Shown piece by piece: positions 24,294 through 33,540 of a stretch of DNA of 64,000 bases. A program made the position numbers and the translations under genes. Position 1 is the first letter of the stretch, and every line of letters starts with the position of its first letter. Below the pieces are notes generated by a model, which saw only the letters and a program-made list of their open reading frames with translations, was not told where the DNA came from and searched no databases. The DNA is from Bacillota bacterium (GTDB lineage Bacteria; Bacillota; Clostridia; Christensenellales; Aristaeellaceae), in NCBI GenBank assembly GCA_023436585.1, contig JAEZIN010000012.1, positions 224,744-288,743 on the forward strand, read 5' to 3'.

Positions 24294-27200
24294 ATGTCTT
24301 GTCAAAACCACATCCAGCGAAGAGTCTTCAAATTCTTGGCAATCATCCCGTTCCTTGTCGTTTTGTTCTTCGCGCTGCCCGCCTTGGCCACAGCGACCGA
24401 AGAGGTCATAATCATATGGCCGGACGACGCGGCTGTAAGCACCATCACCAAGGAATACGACGGACATGCTGACGCTACTGTCCCCGTAGTTTTCCCGGTG
24501 ACCTTGGAATTGACAGCCTTGCCGGGTGTTGACATCTTGGAGGAAGGCGTTCTGGAAGTGGAGTTCACTACTGCCGTCTATAACAGCCCGGATGTGGATA
24601 CGGCGAGCACGGTAACGATCACGGCCACCTTAACCGGCATGGACGCGATGAATTACCATATATTGGCCGGCAATGAGTTTAAGATCTATGATGGCGTAAT
24701 TACCCCTAAGGCTGCCATGGCATACTTTGAGGCCGACGATAAGGTTTATGATGGAACAACCGATGCAACCGGCTCGGTATATTATTGGGATGTCAATCTT
24801 GTCAGGCAGGATATAGCCGGAGCAACATTGACGTTTGAAGACCCCAATGCCGCTCTTTCGGTAAGGGTAGACGCTACCTTTAGCGGTGGCGTATCTTCCA
24901 ACTACAACGTTACATTGACAACAGATCCCGTCTACGCTGACATTTCTCCGCGTCCCGTTGATGTTATCGTAGACCCCAATCTAACCAAGGAGTTTGATGG
25001 CACCAACAGCGCCGAAGGCCGTGCCTATTATGTCGATGTGGACAGCAATGAGGTGGAAATCGCCGGTGCGGTGCTTACATACGATGACGAAAATGTTGGT
25101 ACAAACAAAACAGTCACCGCAACAAATCTGATTCTGGATCCGAATTACGCCATCGATACTGTGTATGACGGATTAGCCGATATCACACCTTTGGGTGTTG
25201 ACGTCATTGTAGCGCCCAATCCAACCAAGGTGTTTGACGGCGACAACAGCGCGGAAGGCCGTGCCTATTTTGTCATTTGGGGCATCACTGAGGTGGATAT
25301 TGACGAAGCGGTGCTTACCTATGACGATGAAAACGTCGGCATAAACAAAACTGTCACCGCAACAAATTTGGTATTGGATCCGAATTACGAAATTGATAAT
25401 GTGTATGACGGATTCGCCGATATCACGCCTTTTGATGTCGATGTTTATGTGGAAGCCGATGACAAGACGTTTGATGGCAAGACCGAAGCAACCGGCTCTG
25501 TTTCCTTCGATGACATAGATGGCTACCTGACGGCTGTTACATCGGCAGATTTATCGTTTGACGATTCAAGCGTCGGCACCAATAAAGTCGTCTACGCAAC
25601 CAACATAGTTCTCCCCTCCGCCAATTACAGCGTCGGCAATGTTTTTGAAGGCGCTGCTGCAATCACCCCTGCCGAAATAACCATATCGGCCATCACCTTG
25701 AACAATGTCGATAACTACAGAAAATATTGGGACAACACAGCCGACATTGCTGACCCAACCGCTGACATCCACTACACCTTCAGCGGTCTTGTGACCGGCT
25801 TTACGGATGTGAAAGCCACCGCCGCAGGCTATGCTTTCGCCGCCGCAACGGCAGGGGATCATGCCATCGAAGTGACCGGCATTGCCCTGGATATCGGCTA
25901 CGGCGACAATGATTGTTACGAGCTAACAACTATTTCGGGCGTAACGGAGGAAGCCGTCACCATTGATCCGTTCCCTGTTACGGTGGCACTTGTTCTGCCC
26001 GCAAGCAAGGTTTACGACGGTTCGACCGGCATTTCCATCACATCGTATGAGATTATTCCCGGTATTCCCGAATCATTCCCTGTGGGAGCCGGTCCTGAAG
26101 TTACTGTCTCCGCGGATGCCGACCTGCCCGGCGCAGGCAGCCAGCCCATTCATATCACACAAAACCTGACAGGCAGCCAGGCGGGCAATTACGTTCTCAA
26201 TACCCCGCTGCACAGCAGCCATATCACCATTACCCCCCGCCCCGTGCTGCTCACGCCCAACGACAACCAGTGGAAGTATTGCGGTACCTTTGTAGGGACG
26301 GAGGCCCCCCTCGCCTACCAGATCGAGAGCCAAAACGGAAGCCGCGGAAAGCTGGCCGCCGACAATCTGCTGATTTCCAACACGCTGTCGCGCACCGCCG
26401 GCGAGTTGGTAGGCGAATACGCCATCTCGCAGGGCTCTCTTGTGTGCGGCAACACCAACTATGCATTGGAGTTCCTGACCGGAAAGGTATTCACCGTCAA
26501 GGCTCTGGATACGCTGCTTTCCCCCATTCTTTCCCTGCCCGTTCCCGATGGCAGCAACGGCTGGTATGTCACCGGCGTTCAGATTATGCCTCCCGCCGGA
26601 TTTGTAACCATTGCCACCGAGCAAAACCCCGGCTCCGTCTGGGTGCCATTCTTCCCCACCACGGACGGCATACACGCGGCCGGGGAAATCACCTATTATC
26701 TGCGCAATTCCAGCAATGAGATTACAATTGCGGTACAAAGCCCGGCATACAAACGCGACACGCAGGTGCCCAAAGACCTGTCCATCAGTAAGCGCGGCGC
26801 TTCCATTGTGTTCACGGCCACCGACAATATTGGCGTCGTAACGATGGACCTCTTGCGCAACAACACCCTGATTACCACGGTAGAAGGCGCGGATGGAAGC
26901 TATACCGTGATCACGCCTGGCACCTATACCTTCCAGGCCACGGATGATGCCGGCCTTTTCACCGTCTCCGAAAAGGGCGTGCGGTTTGAAGACAGCGACA
27001 ACGACGGCATTTGCGATGAATACGAGTCTCTCGTGCTGCTTACCGATAGCCTCAGTGCGGATACCGATGGTGACGGTTTGAGCGACTATGACGAATTCAT
27101 CAAGCACAAGACCGATCCCCTGAAGCCCGATACAGACGGCGACGGCTTGTTGGATCAGCAGGAGCTGACATTGGGCTTCAGCCCGATCAGCGCAGACACC

Positions 27201-28112
27201 GACAACGACGGCATAAACGACATGGCTGCCTATACCCTTGGCCTGCTGCCTGGGAATGACGCTCCTCCCGCAGCCGCCCAGCTGCTTCTCAACGGTTCAT
27301 TCATTCTTGAAAATGAAGCTGTCATTCCCAGCGTACTGACCGGCAGCTCCATCTTCAACGACCTGGAAAGCTGGCGCTTTGCAACACTGATCACCTGCAA
27401 TGATGTACTGGCGGAGGCCAAAAAGGCGAAGGGCGAAGTCCAGGTTAGCTGGTTCAATATGAACGAAAAACGGGGCGTTGGCATGATTGGCCAATATCTT
27501 GTCAGTTTCGAATATGGCAAAAAGAACAGCTTCGTCATCAGCAATGCCGTGGATATGAGTCAGGCCATGCCCGCCCTGGAAGGATGCCAGCGCATATCCA
27601 TCGCTTCACAAGATGGCACCGCCCTCCTGCTGGCCAACTGGGATGCCGCCGCTTCCCGCACGAAGGGCAATCTGGTTCTGGTCGACTTGACAAGCATGAA
27701 GATGGTTGTACTTTCCGATACGGACAATCTCAGCAGGTTTGACCTGGCCAAGGATGCATCCAGCGTAGCCTACATCAGAGACGGAAAGCTGTCTGTGTTC
27801 TATCTGTCCAAGGGAGAAATCATCCCCTATGACGCTGCCGCCTCCACCCTGGCCTACCAGAATGACGGTTCACTTCTCATCAATGTGGAGAATCAGCAGG
27901 CAACGCTTCTGGGGGTGGACAGGACCATTCATACAGCGCCCTGGACCGGCTGGACCTCCACCTCTCAGCCGGGCGCCGGCGCTCACCACATCAATCAGAA
28001 CGGCATGGATATCCTTGTTGCAGGCCAGTTGACGCTGAACAAAAACCGCAATGTATTGGCCTACATTCCGACAACGGAAAACCCGATTGCCCTGAGAATC
28101 AAGCTGAAATAA
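24294..28112 (+). CDS. Secreted MBG-repeat protein with calcium-binding repeats
   Basis: 1272 residues from the ATG at 24294, preceded by GGGAGG; an upstream reading to 24135 lacks a ribosome site. A signal peptide (about 1-37, ending LPALATA) leads into MBG-type bacterial Ig-like repeats recognisable by YDGTTDAT / FDGTNSAE motifs and NYxVxxV endings: four clear units of about 80 residues and two or more diverged ones. Around residues 900-975 lie thrombospondin-3-like calcium motifs (DSDNDGICDEYE, DTDGDGLSDYDE, DTDGDGLLD, DTDNDGIND). The last 280 residues form beta-rich propeller-like repeats. No LPXTG motif or membrane anchor is visible. Likely an extracellular adhesin or matrix protein; ligand unknown. 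Monocistronic, between its own promoter and a strong terminator. Confidence 0.88.
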   Translation: MSCQNHIQRRVFKFLAIIPFLVVLFFALPALATATEEVIIIWPDDAAVSTITKEYDGHADATVPVVFPVTLELTALPGVDILEEGVLEVEFTTAVYNSPDVDTASTVTITATLTGMDAMNYHILAGNEFKIYDGVITPKAAMAYFEADDKVYDGTTDATGSVYYWDVNLVRQDIAGATLTFEDPNAALSVRVDATFSGGVSSNYNVTLTTDPVYADISPRPVDVIVDPNLTKEFDGTNSAEGRAYYVDVDSNEVEIAGAVLTYDDENVGTNKTVTATNLILDPNYAIDTVYDGLADITPLGVDVIVAPNPTKVFDGDNSAEGRAYFVIWGITEVDIDEAVLTYDDENVGINKTVTATNLVLDPNYEIDNVYDGFADITPFDVDVYVEADDKTFDGKTEATGSVSFDDIDGYLTAVTSADLSFDDSSVGTNKVVYATNIVLPSANYSVGNVFEGAAAITPAEITISAITLNNVDNYRKYWDNTADIADPTADIHYTFSGLVTGFTDVKATAAGYAFAAATAGDHAIEVTGIALDIGYGDNDCYELTTISGVTEEAVTIDPFPVTVALVLPASKVYDGSTGISITSYEIIPGIPESFPVGAGPEVTVSADADLPGAGSQPIHITQNLTGSQAGNYVLNTPLHSSHITITPRPVLLTPNDNQWKYCGTFVGTEAPLAYQIESQNGSRGKLAADNLLISNTLSRTAGELVGEYAISQGSLVCGNTNYALEFLTGKVFTVKALDTLLSPILSLPVPDGSNGWYVTGVQIMPPAGFVTIATEQNPGSVWVPFFPTTDGIHAAGEITYYLRNSSNEITIAVQSPAYKRDTQVPKDLSISKRGASIVFTATDNIGVVTMDLLRNNTLITTVEGADGSYTVITPGTYTFQATDDAGLFTVSEKGVRFEDSDNDGICDEYESLVLLTDSLSADTDGDGLSDYDEFIKHKTDPLKPDTDGDGLLDQQELTLGFSPISADTDNDGINDMAAYTLGLLPGNDAPPAAAQLLLNGSFILENEAVIPSVLTGSSIFNDLESWRFATLITCNDVLAEAKKAKGEVQVSWFNMNEKRGVGMIGQYLVSFEYGKKNSFVISNAVDMSQAMPALEGCQRISIASQDGTALLLANWDAAASRTKGNLVLVDLTSMKMVVLSDTDNLSRFDLAKDASSVAYIRDGKLSVFYLSKGEIIPYDAAASTLAYQNDGSLLINVENQQATLLGVDRTIHTAPWTGWTSTSQPGAGAHHINQNGMDILVAGQLTLNKNRNVLAYIPTTENPIALRIKLK
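24712..25679 (+). repeat. Tandem 240-bp MBG-encoding repeats
   Basis: Four consecutive units of about 80 codons. The second (24960-25199) and third (25200-25439) are nearly identical at DNA level, sharing words such as aacagcgc, gaaggccgtgcctatt and acgatgaaaa, which points to a recent duplication. The first and fourth are more diverged. Confidence 0.75.
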
Positions 28113-28199
28113 CAAACAGCAAAAGCATAGGCTTGCCGGGTATCTACTGATGAGCATCGAAAAATTCCGCCTTGTTTGAGAGCCAATCAAACTCGCCCA

Positions 28200-28232
28200 G
28201 GGCAAGCCGCTGAACAGGCGGCTTGCCCTTTT
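28200..28232 (+). terminator. Rho-independent terminator after the MBG gene
   Basis: Perfect 11-bp stem (gggcaagccgc / gcggcttgccc) around a seven-base loop, followed by TTTT. Confidence 0.85.
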
Positions 28233-28360
28233 GCTTTGCGCGCATGCTGTGCTGTCATTAGCAAGCCTTTGGATCTCCGGGCAGCTCTAGGACAGATTGA
28301 TGCCGTCACTGCCAAGGTCCTGGCCGTGTACCATTTTTGCAGCGATATTTCGCTATGGGC

Positions 28361-28390
28361 TTGACGTTTTGCAGTGTGAAAGGCTAACAT
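28361..28390 (+). promoter_or_regulatory. Candidate promoter of the corrinoid operon
   Basis: TTGACG (28361-28366), an 18-base spacer and TAACAT (28385-28390), about 50 bases before the first ATG of the operon. Confidence 0.45.
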
Positions 28391-28440
28391 AGTAGCAGAT
28401 GAATGGTACGTAATTGAAAACAGTTTGAAAGGAGCACTTT

Positions 28441-29079
28441 ATGAGCTTGTTTCAGGAAATTTCGGAAAACTTGCAAAAAGGCAACGCAAGGGGCGTAAAA
28501 ACACTGGTGCAGCAAGCCATCGATGAGGGGCAGCCGGCCAAAAAGATACTGGAGGAAGGCCTATTAAGCGGCATGGGTATCATCGGGGAAAAGTTCAAAA
28601 ACAACGAAGTGTTTGTGCCCGAGGTGTTGGTGGCGGCCAGGGCAATGAACATGGGCATGGCGCTGTTAAAGCCCCTGCTTTCGCAGGAAGGGGTCAAGGC
28701 CAGCGGCAAGGCATGCATCGGAACGGTAAGGGGCGACCTGCATGACATCGGCAAGAACCTGGTGAAGATGATGATGGAAGGCAAGGGCCTGGAGGTTATC
28801 GATCTGGGCACGGACGTAGCTCCCGAAACGTTTGTAGAGACAGCCATCCGGGAAAACTGCCAGCTTATTTGCCTGAGCGCGCTGCTGACTACCACCATGA
28901 GCAGCATGGAGGATGTGGTGAAAGCAGCGGAAGCGGCGGGCATACGCAGCAAAGTCAAGATCATGATCGGCGGAGCGCCGGTAAACGATGCCTTCTGCAA
29001 AAAGATCGGCGCGGATGCCTATACGCCCGATGCGGCCACCGCCGCAGAACGCGCGGCCTCCTTTTGCCTGGCCGGGTGA
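28441..29079 (+). CDS. Corrinoid protein of a methyltransferase system
   Basis: 212 residues, the normal length for MtaC/MtbC/MttC-type proteins. An N-terminal helical cap (about 1-85) precedes a B12-binding Rossmann domain with the cobalt-ligand motif GDLHDIGKN (His near residue 102), then SALLTTTM and GGAPV, which contact the corrin. It carries the methyl group between a substrate-specific methyltransferase and the acceptor methyltransferase. AAAGGAG precedes the ATG. It opens an operon with an activator and two UroD-fold methyltransferases. Confidence 0.94.
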   Translation: MSLFQEISENLQKGNARGVKTLVQQAIDEGQPAKKILEEGLLSGMGIIGEKFKNNEVFVPEVLVAARAMNMGMALLKPLLSQEGVKASGKACIGTVRGDLHDIGKNLVKMMMEGKGLEVIDLGTDVAPETFVETAIRENCQLICLSALLTTTMSSMEDVVKAAEAAGIRSKVKIMIGGAPVNDAFCKKIGADAYTPDAATAAERAASFCLAG

Positions 29080-29221
29080 AACGGGAGGAGCATGGCCGCA
29101 TCGGGAAATCTATATCATGTCGCTGCATCATGAGAACCCAATGCGGCTTCATGGTTCCCTGAATGAGGCCCGCGCGTAACTGCAATATCATCCGGAGCTT
29201 CATGCAAAGGTGGAATGATCC

Positions 29222-29761
29222 ATGGATGGTAAAACCGTCGCCAATCTGGCCATATCCCAGGGGGCCGGCAAAGCGGCCGCCCTTACCGGGCAGGATATTG
29301 TTTTTGATAAAGGGTTCCGGGATATCTGCCAAAGCAACGGCTGCGGCAATTACGGCAAATGCCACATGTGCCCGCCGGATGTGGGCGGGATTGAGGAACT
29401 AATCAGGCAGGCGCGGGCATTTGAAAATGCCGTGATGTACCAAACGGTCTACACCATAGAGGATTCCTTTGATTTTGAGGGCATGCTGGAGGCGGGAGAT
29501 GCCTTCAACCTCTGTGCCCGCAGAATACAGGCAAAGGCAGGCGAATTATTTCATGTGCCCTGGCTGCATTTGGCGGCCGGCGGATGCCGAACCTGTGAAG
29601 CCTGCGCCAAGCGGGAGGAGCTTCCCTGCAGAAATCCTGCGGAAGCACTGGCCTCCCTGGAAGCATACGGCATCGACGTGTATAAAACATCCTCCAGCGC
29701 TGGATTGAAATACGCAAACGGCGCTAATACCGTAACCTACTTTGGGATACTGCTATTTTAG
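29222..29761 (+). CDS. DUF2284-type cysteine-rich metal-binding protein
   Basis: 179 residues with the cysteine pattern of DUF2284: CGNYGKCHMCPPD (about 41-53) and later GGCRTCEACAKREELPC (about 120-136), enough to bind metal ions or an iron-sulfur cluster. Proteins of this type are frequent neighbours of corrinoid methyltransferases, but their reaction is not established. AGGTGG lies eight bases before the ATG; the stop is just before the next gene's ribosome site. Confidence 0.8.
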   Translation: MDGKTVANLAISQGAGKAAALTGQDIVFDKGFRDICQSNGCGNYGKCHMCPPDVGGIEELIRQARAFENAVMYQTVYTIEDSFDFEGMLEAGDAFNLCARRIQAKAGELFHVPWLHLAAGGCRTCEACAKREELPCRNPAEALASLEAYGIDVYKTSSSAGLKYANGANTVTYFGILLF

Positions 29762-29773
29762 GAGGGCATGCAC

Positions 29774-31309
29774 GTGCCCAAGCTGACAGTAAACCACGAT
29801 GACCGCGCCACAGTCATCCCTTTTGAGGGAATGCCTGTGCTTTCTTTTGTACTTAAACAATACGGCTTACTTCATACGGCGCCCTGCGGCGGCAAAGGCA
29901 TTTGCGGAAAATGCAGGATGCAAACCGCCGGCTGCCTTTCGGAGCCGGAGCCGGATGAAAGAAAATGCCTTGCTCCCACCGAGCTTAATCATGGGATGCG
30001 GCTGGCCTGCCAGGCAAGGCTTACAGGCGATGCATCCGTTATCCTCCCAAAGGCAGCCGAATTGATCAATATCCAATCGGATGGATACCTGCCGCCGTTT
30101 CCCCACTCCCCCATGCAGGGCAGGTTTGGCGTGGCGGCGGACATCGGCACCACCACCCTGGCGCTGAAATTGATTGACCTTCAAAACGGCAGGGTGCTGG
30201 AAACAGTGACTTCCGCCAATCCGCAGGGGGGCATTGCGGCGGATGTAATAGGCCGTATTGAGGCAGCCCTGAACGGAGAAGGTTCAAGGCTGCAAAAGCT
30301 TGCGGCCGGAGAAATGGAAAGGCTGATGTATGAGCTGTGCCAGCACTGTGGTATCCTTATGAACGACATCGGCCCCATGGTCGTGACAGGCAATACCACC
30401 ATGCTGTACCTGCTGACAGGAAAAAACCCGGCTGCGCTGTCACGCGCCCCATTTCAGGCGGACTGCCTGTTCGGCTATTGGACGGACGCCGGTTCCATAG
30501 GGTTCAGCAAAAATCCAGAAATAGAAATATATCTTCCTGCCTGCGTCAGCGCCTTTGTGGGGGCGGATATCACCTGCGGCGTTTTGGCTTCCCAGATGTG
30601 CACGCATCCGGAAACATCGCTGCTGGTGGACCTGGGCACCAACGGGGAAATCGCGCTATGGCATCAGGAGAAGCTGTATTGCTGCGCCACGGCCGCAGGC
30701 CCCGCCTTTGAAGGCGGCAATATCGGCAGTGGGGCAGGCAGTGTTCCCGGCGCCATAGACCGGGTATATGTAGAGGATGGCATGCTCCGCCATACCACCC
30801 TGGGCAACAGGAAGCCTGTAGGCATATGCGGTTCGGGGCTGATCGATGCCGTGGCTGGGCTCCTCCAGCTGGGCTTGGTGGATGAAACGGGCCTGATGGC
30901 AAGCGGCGAGGTTTTCATCAGCGAAGAAATCAGCCTGACACAAAAGGATATACGTAACCTTCAGCTTGCCAAAGGCGCCATCGCCGCCGGCATCAAGACC
31001 ATATGCCGCCATGTGGGCATATCCGTTCAGGATATAACAACCCTGTATATTGCCGGCGGCTTTGGCAGCCATGTGGATATTGAGAATGCCGCCGCCATCG
31101 GCCTGATCCCCAGGGAGCTCATGGGAAAAACCGTTGTATTGGGTAACGCTCCCCTCACGGGTGCCGTCATGCTGCTGTTGCAGCAGGGTTTCGAATCTGA
31201 TACTATGTTATCAACACGCCGCGCCATCTCCATACCTTTGGGGGGCAGCGGTATATTCGCGGAAAAATATATAGAATGCATGATGTTTGAAATAAATTCG
31301 AATGAGTAG
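29774..31309 (+). CDS. Corrinoid activation protein: ferredoxin plus ASKHA ATPase
   Basis: About 511 residues. The GTG at 29774 is favoured because AGGAGG lies eight bases away; the ATG at 29768 is only two bases from it and would add two residues. Residues 1-85 are a [2Fe-2S] ferredoxin domain (CGGKGICGKCRM plus a fourth Cys in RLACQ). The remainder is the RACo-type ATPase with ADIGTTTLALK, TGNTTM, LVDLGTNGEI and YIAGGFGSHVDIE. These enzymes use ATP to drive electrons onto cobalt, rescuing corrinoid protein that has oxidised to Co(II). It is shorter than many family members (about 600), mainly in the linker. Its place in the operon matches this role. Confidence 0.92.
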   Translation: MPKLTVNHDDRATVIPFEGMPVLSFVLKQYGLLHTAPCGGKGICGKCRMQTAGCLSEPEPDERKCLAPTELNHGMRLACQARLTGDASVILPKAAELINIQSDGYLPPFPHSPMQGRFGVAADIGTTTLALKLIDLQNGRVLETVTSANPQGGIAADVIGRIEAALNGEGSRLQKLAAGEMERLMYELCQHCGILMNDIGPMVVTGNTTMLYLLTGKNPAALSRAPFQADCLFGYWTDAGSIGFSKNPEIEIYLPACVSAFVGADITCGVLASQMCTHPETSLLVDLGTNGEIALWHQEKLYCCATAAGPAFEGGNIGSGAGSVPGAIDRVYVEDGMLRHTTLGNRKPVGICGSGLIDAVAGLLQLGLVDETGLMASGEVFISEEISLTQKDIRNLQLAKGAIAAGIKTICRHVGISVQDITTLYIAGGFGSHVDIENAAAIGLIPRELMGKTVVLGNAPLTGAVMLLLQQGFESDTMLSTRRAISIPLGGSGIFAEKYIECMMFEINSNE

Positions 31310-31343
31310 GCCTGCGGCATGAGGCCGCGGCGGAGGGTTGCAA

Positions 31344-32378
31344 ATGAATAAGCGCATACCGGATTTTGACAATATTCTCTGCGCGCTCAAACGGGAATGC
31401 CCCAAAAGGCCGACGCTGTTCGAGCTGTTCATGAACATGCCCTTGTATGAGACGGTGAACGGCCGCAAGCATACAGGTGCGGATATGCTCAGCGAGCTTG
31501 CCTTTACCGCAGAAGCGTTCGCAAGACTTGGCTATGACTATGTGACGACGCACGCCAGCCGCATGTCGTTCCCTACCCGCAGGCATGCGCATCTTAGTAC
31601 AATTTCCCTCAACGAAGGCGGACTCATATCCGACTGGGAGAGCTTCGAAAGCTATCCCTGGCCCAAGCCTGAGGAGTATGACAGCAGCCATCTTCAAGAT
31701 ATAAAAAAGCATCTGCCTGGAAACATGAAGCTGATGGTGATGGGTCCCGGCGGCGTGCTGGAAAATGTGATCTCCATCGTCGGGTATGAAAGCCTTTGCT
31801 ATATGCTGTATGAGGACACGGATCTTGTAAAGGTGCTCTTTGACCAGGTCGGGCTGATATTGGAAAATTATTATGCGCGTGCGCTTGACTATGACACCGT
31901 CGGGCTCATCAGTTCCAACGACGACTGGGGCTTCAATACGCAAACATTCCTATCCCCCGCGCAGATGCGTGCATATGTTTTCCCTTGGCACAAGCGCTTT
32001 GTGGACCTTGCCCACGCAGCCGGCCGCCCGATCCTCCTTCACTCCTGCGGCAATTTAAAGGATGTGATGGAGGATGTCATCGCCATGGGCTTTGATGTGA
32101 AGCATTCCTTTGAGGACGGCATCCAGCCCGTGGAGGAAGCGTATGAGCAGTACCATGGGCGCATCGCCATTGCGGGCGGCATGGATGTGGACTTCATCTG
32201 CCGTGAAAGCGAGGAAGCCATCCGGCAAAGGGTGCGGGCCATGATCGAGCGGACAGGAACGCGGGGCGGTTACCTTATCGGCACAGGCAACAGCGTGCCA
32301 AGCTATATGCCTCAAAACAAGTACCTAGCCATGGTGAAGGAAGCGATTGGTTACGATCCCCTTACCCAGGCGGAATAG
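31344..32378 (+). CDS. UroD-fold corrinoid methyltransferase, first copy
   Basis: 344 residues from the ATG at 31344, six bases after GGAGGG. It belongs to the uroporphyrinogen decarboxylase-like methyltransferases (MtaA/CmuA group): a TIM barrel with the zinc-ligand element LLHSCGN (about 231-237) and a C-terminal GTGNSVPSYMP loop. Such enzymes move a methyl group between corrinoid protein and substrate or a thiol/folate acceptor. Two non-identical copies in the operon suggest that one takes the methyl group from the donor and the other passes it on; which does which cannot be told. Confidence 0.85.
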   Translation: MNKRIPDFDNILCALKRECPKRPTLFELFMNMPLYETVNGRKHTGADMLSELAFTAEAFARLGYDYVTTHASRMSFPTRRHAHLSTISLNEGGLISDWESFESYPWPKPEEYDSSHLQDIKKHLPGNMKLMVMGPGGVLENVISIVGYESLCYMLYEDTDLVKVLFDQVGLILENYYARALDYDTVGLISSNDDWGFNTQTFLSPAQMRAYVFPWHKRFVDLAHAAGRPILLHSCGNLKDVMEDVIAMGFDVKHSFEDGIQPVEEAYEQYHGRIAIAGGMDVDFICRESEEAIRQRVRAMIERTGTRGGYLIGTGNSVPSYMPQNKYLAMVKEAIGYDPLTQAE

Positions 32379-32395
32379 CGAAGGAGGAATTTCCC

Positions 32396-33526
32396 ATGAT
32401 GAAAAAGGAAATCCGCCCGGTCCTTGAAAAGTGGAAAGGCACCATGACGGACAGGGAGCGGTTCAACCGGCAGATGCATTTTCAAAAAGTGGACCGCTCG
32501 TTTCATATGGAATTCGGTTATTGGAATGAGCTGTTTGACAAATGGGAGTTATTCCGCGCCAACAACATCTGTAATAACGAAGAGGCGGATGTGCTTTTTT
32601 CGTTTGACCGGATCGGCTATGTGGGCGGCGAGCTGTTTCTGTATCCGCCGTTTGAGGAAAAGATCATCGAACGACGGGCAAAGACCAATATCATCATCAA
32701 CAGGGACGGCTTGACAGCCGAAGTGCCCCAGGACAGGCATGACACCATTCCCCACTTTATCCATTCCTCCATTCAGACACCGGAGGACTGGAAGCGCGTC
32801 AAGGAAGAGCGGTTTATGGTGGACGATCCGCGCCGCCTGCCGGACATAGAGAAGCTGAAAAAGCTGTATCCCGAAACGAGAGATTTTCCGCTGGGGGTGG
32901 ACTGCGGCTCCATGATCGGCCGCATCCGGGACCTGCTTACATTTGAGGGTTTATGCTACGCGGTGTACGACTATCCTGAAATGCTGGAGGATATGATCGA
33001 AACCACCTGCCAGATCATCGAGCGTTTTCTGGATCATGTCCTCCCCCATTTCACATTTGACTTTGCTTCCGGCTGGGAGGATATATGCTTTAACAAGGGG
33101 CCGATATTAAGCCCCGCCTATTTTAAGGATGTGATTGCGCCCAGGTACAAGCGCATCCACAAAAAGCTGGCGCAGCACGGCATCGATGTGTGGTACACCG
33201 ACTGCGATGGCGATGTGCGGCCCATTTTGCCAATCCTGCTGGACTGCGGCATCAACTGCCTGTTTCCGTATGAAGTCAACAGCTGCGCCCACCCCGGGCA
33301 GCTGCTGGACCAGTACCGCGGCCAGCTTCGCATCATGGGCGGCTTTGACAAAATGCAATTGATAGAAGGCAAGGAAGCTATCAAGGCCTATATGGAATCC
33401 CTGGTGCCGTATGTGGAGCGGGGCGGCTTCATCCCCTTCTGCGATCACAGGTGCCCGGCGGATGTATCCCAGGAGAACTATCTGTATTACCTTAAGCTTA
33501 AGGAAAAAATGTTCGGCATGGCATGA
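32396..33526 (+). CDS. UroD-fold corrinoid methyltransferase, second copy
   Basis: 376 residues; AAGGAGG lies eight bases before the ATG. Same UroD fold but only distantly similar to the preceding gene: the barrel carries WYTDCDGD (about 265) where its neighbour has HSCG, and ends FCDHRCPADVSQENY (about 348-362). The changed metal site suggests a different substrate from the first copy. Last gene of the operon; it converges on the sugar symporter gene with only 14 bases between them and no visible terminator. Confidence 0.83.
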   Translation: MMKKEIRPVLEKWKGTMTDRERFNRQMHFQKVDRSFHMEFGYWNELFDKWELFRANNICNNEEADVLFSFDRIGYVGGELFLYPPFEEKIIERRAKTNIIINRDGLTAEVPQDRHDTIPHFIHSSIQTPEDWKRVKEERFMVDDPRRLPDIEKLKKLYPETRDFPLGVDCGSMIGRIRDLLTFEGLCYAVYDYPEMLEDMIETTCQIIERFLDHVLPHFTFDFASGWEDICFNKGPILSPAYFKDVIAPRYKRIHKKLAQHGIDVWYTDCDGDVRPILPILLDCGINCLFPYEVNSCAHPGQLLDQYRGQLRIMGGFDKMQLIEGKEAIKAYMESLVPYVERGGFIPFCDHRCPADVSQENYLYYLKLKEKMFGMA

Positions 33527-33540
33527 ACCCGGAACAGCAG

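Larger units (their letters stand above)
28113..28440. other. Intergenic region with terminator and promoter
   Basis: This 328-base gap between the MBG gene and the corrinoid operon holds the terminator at 28200-28232 and a candidate promoter at 28361-28390. Short open frames inside it have no ribosome sites and were not accepted as genes. Confidence 0.6.

Noticed and set aside
26073..27107. 344-codon minus-strand open frame inside the MBG gene
   Set aside because: Shadow of the C-terminal part of the secreted protein; composition is typical of antisense frames.
28176..28390. Short open frames on both strands between the MBG gene and the corrinoid operon
   Set aside because: They overlap the terminator and promoter and lack ribosome sites.
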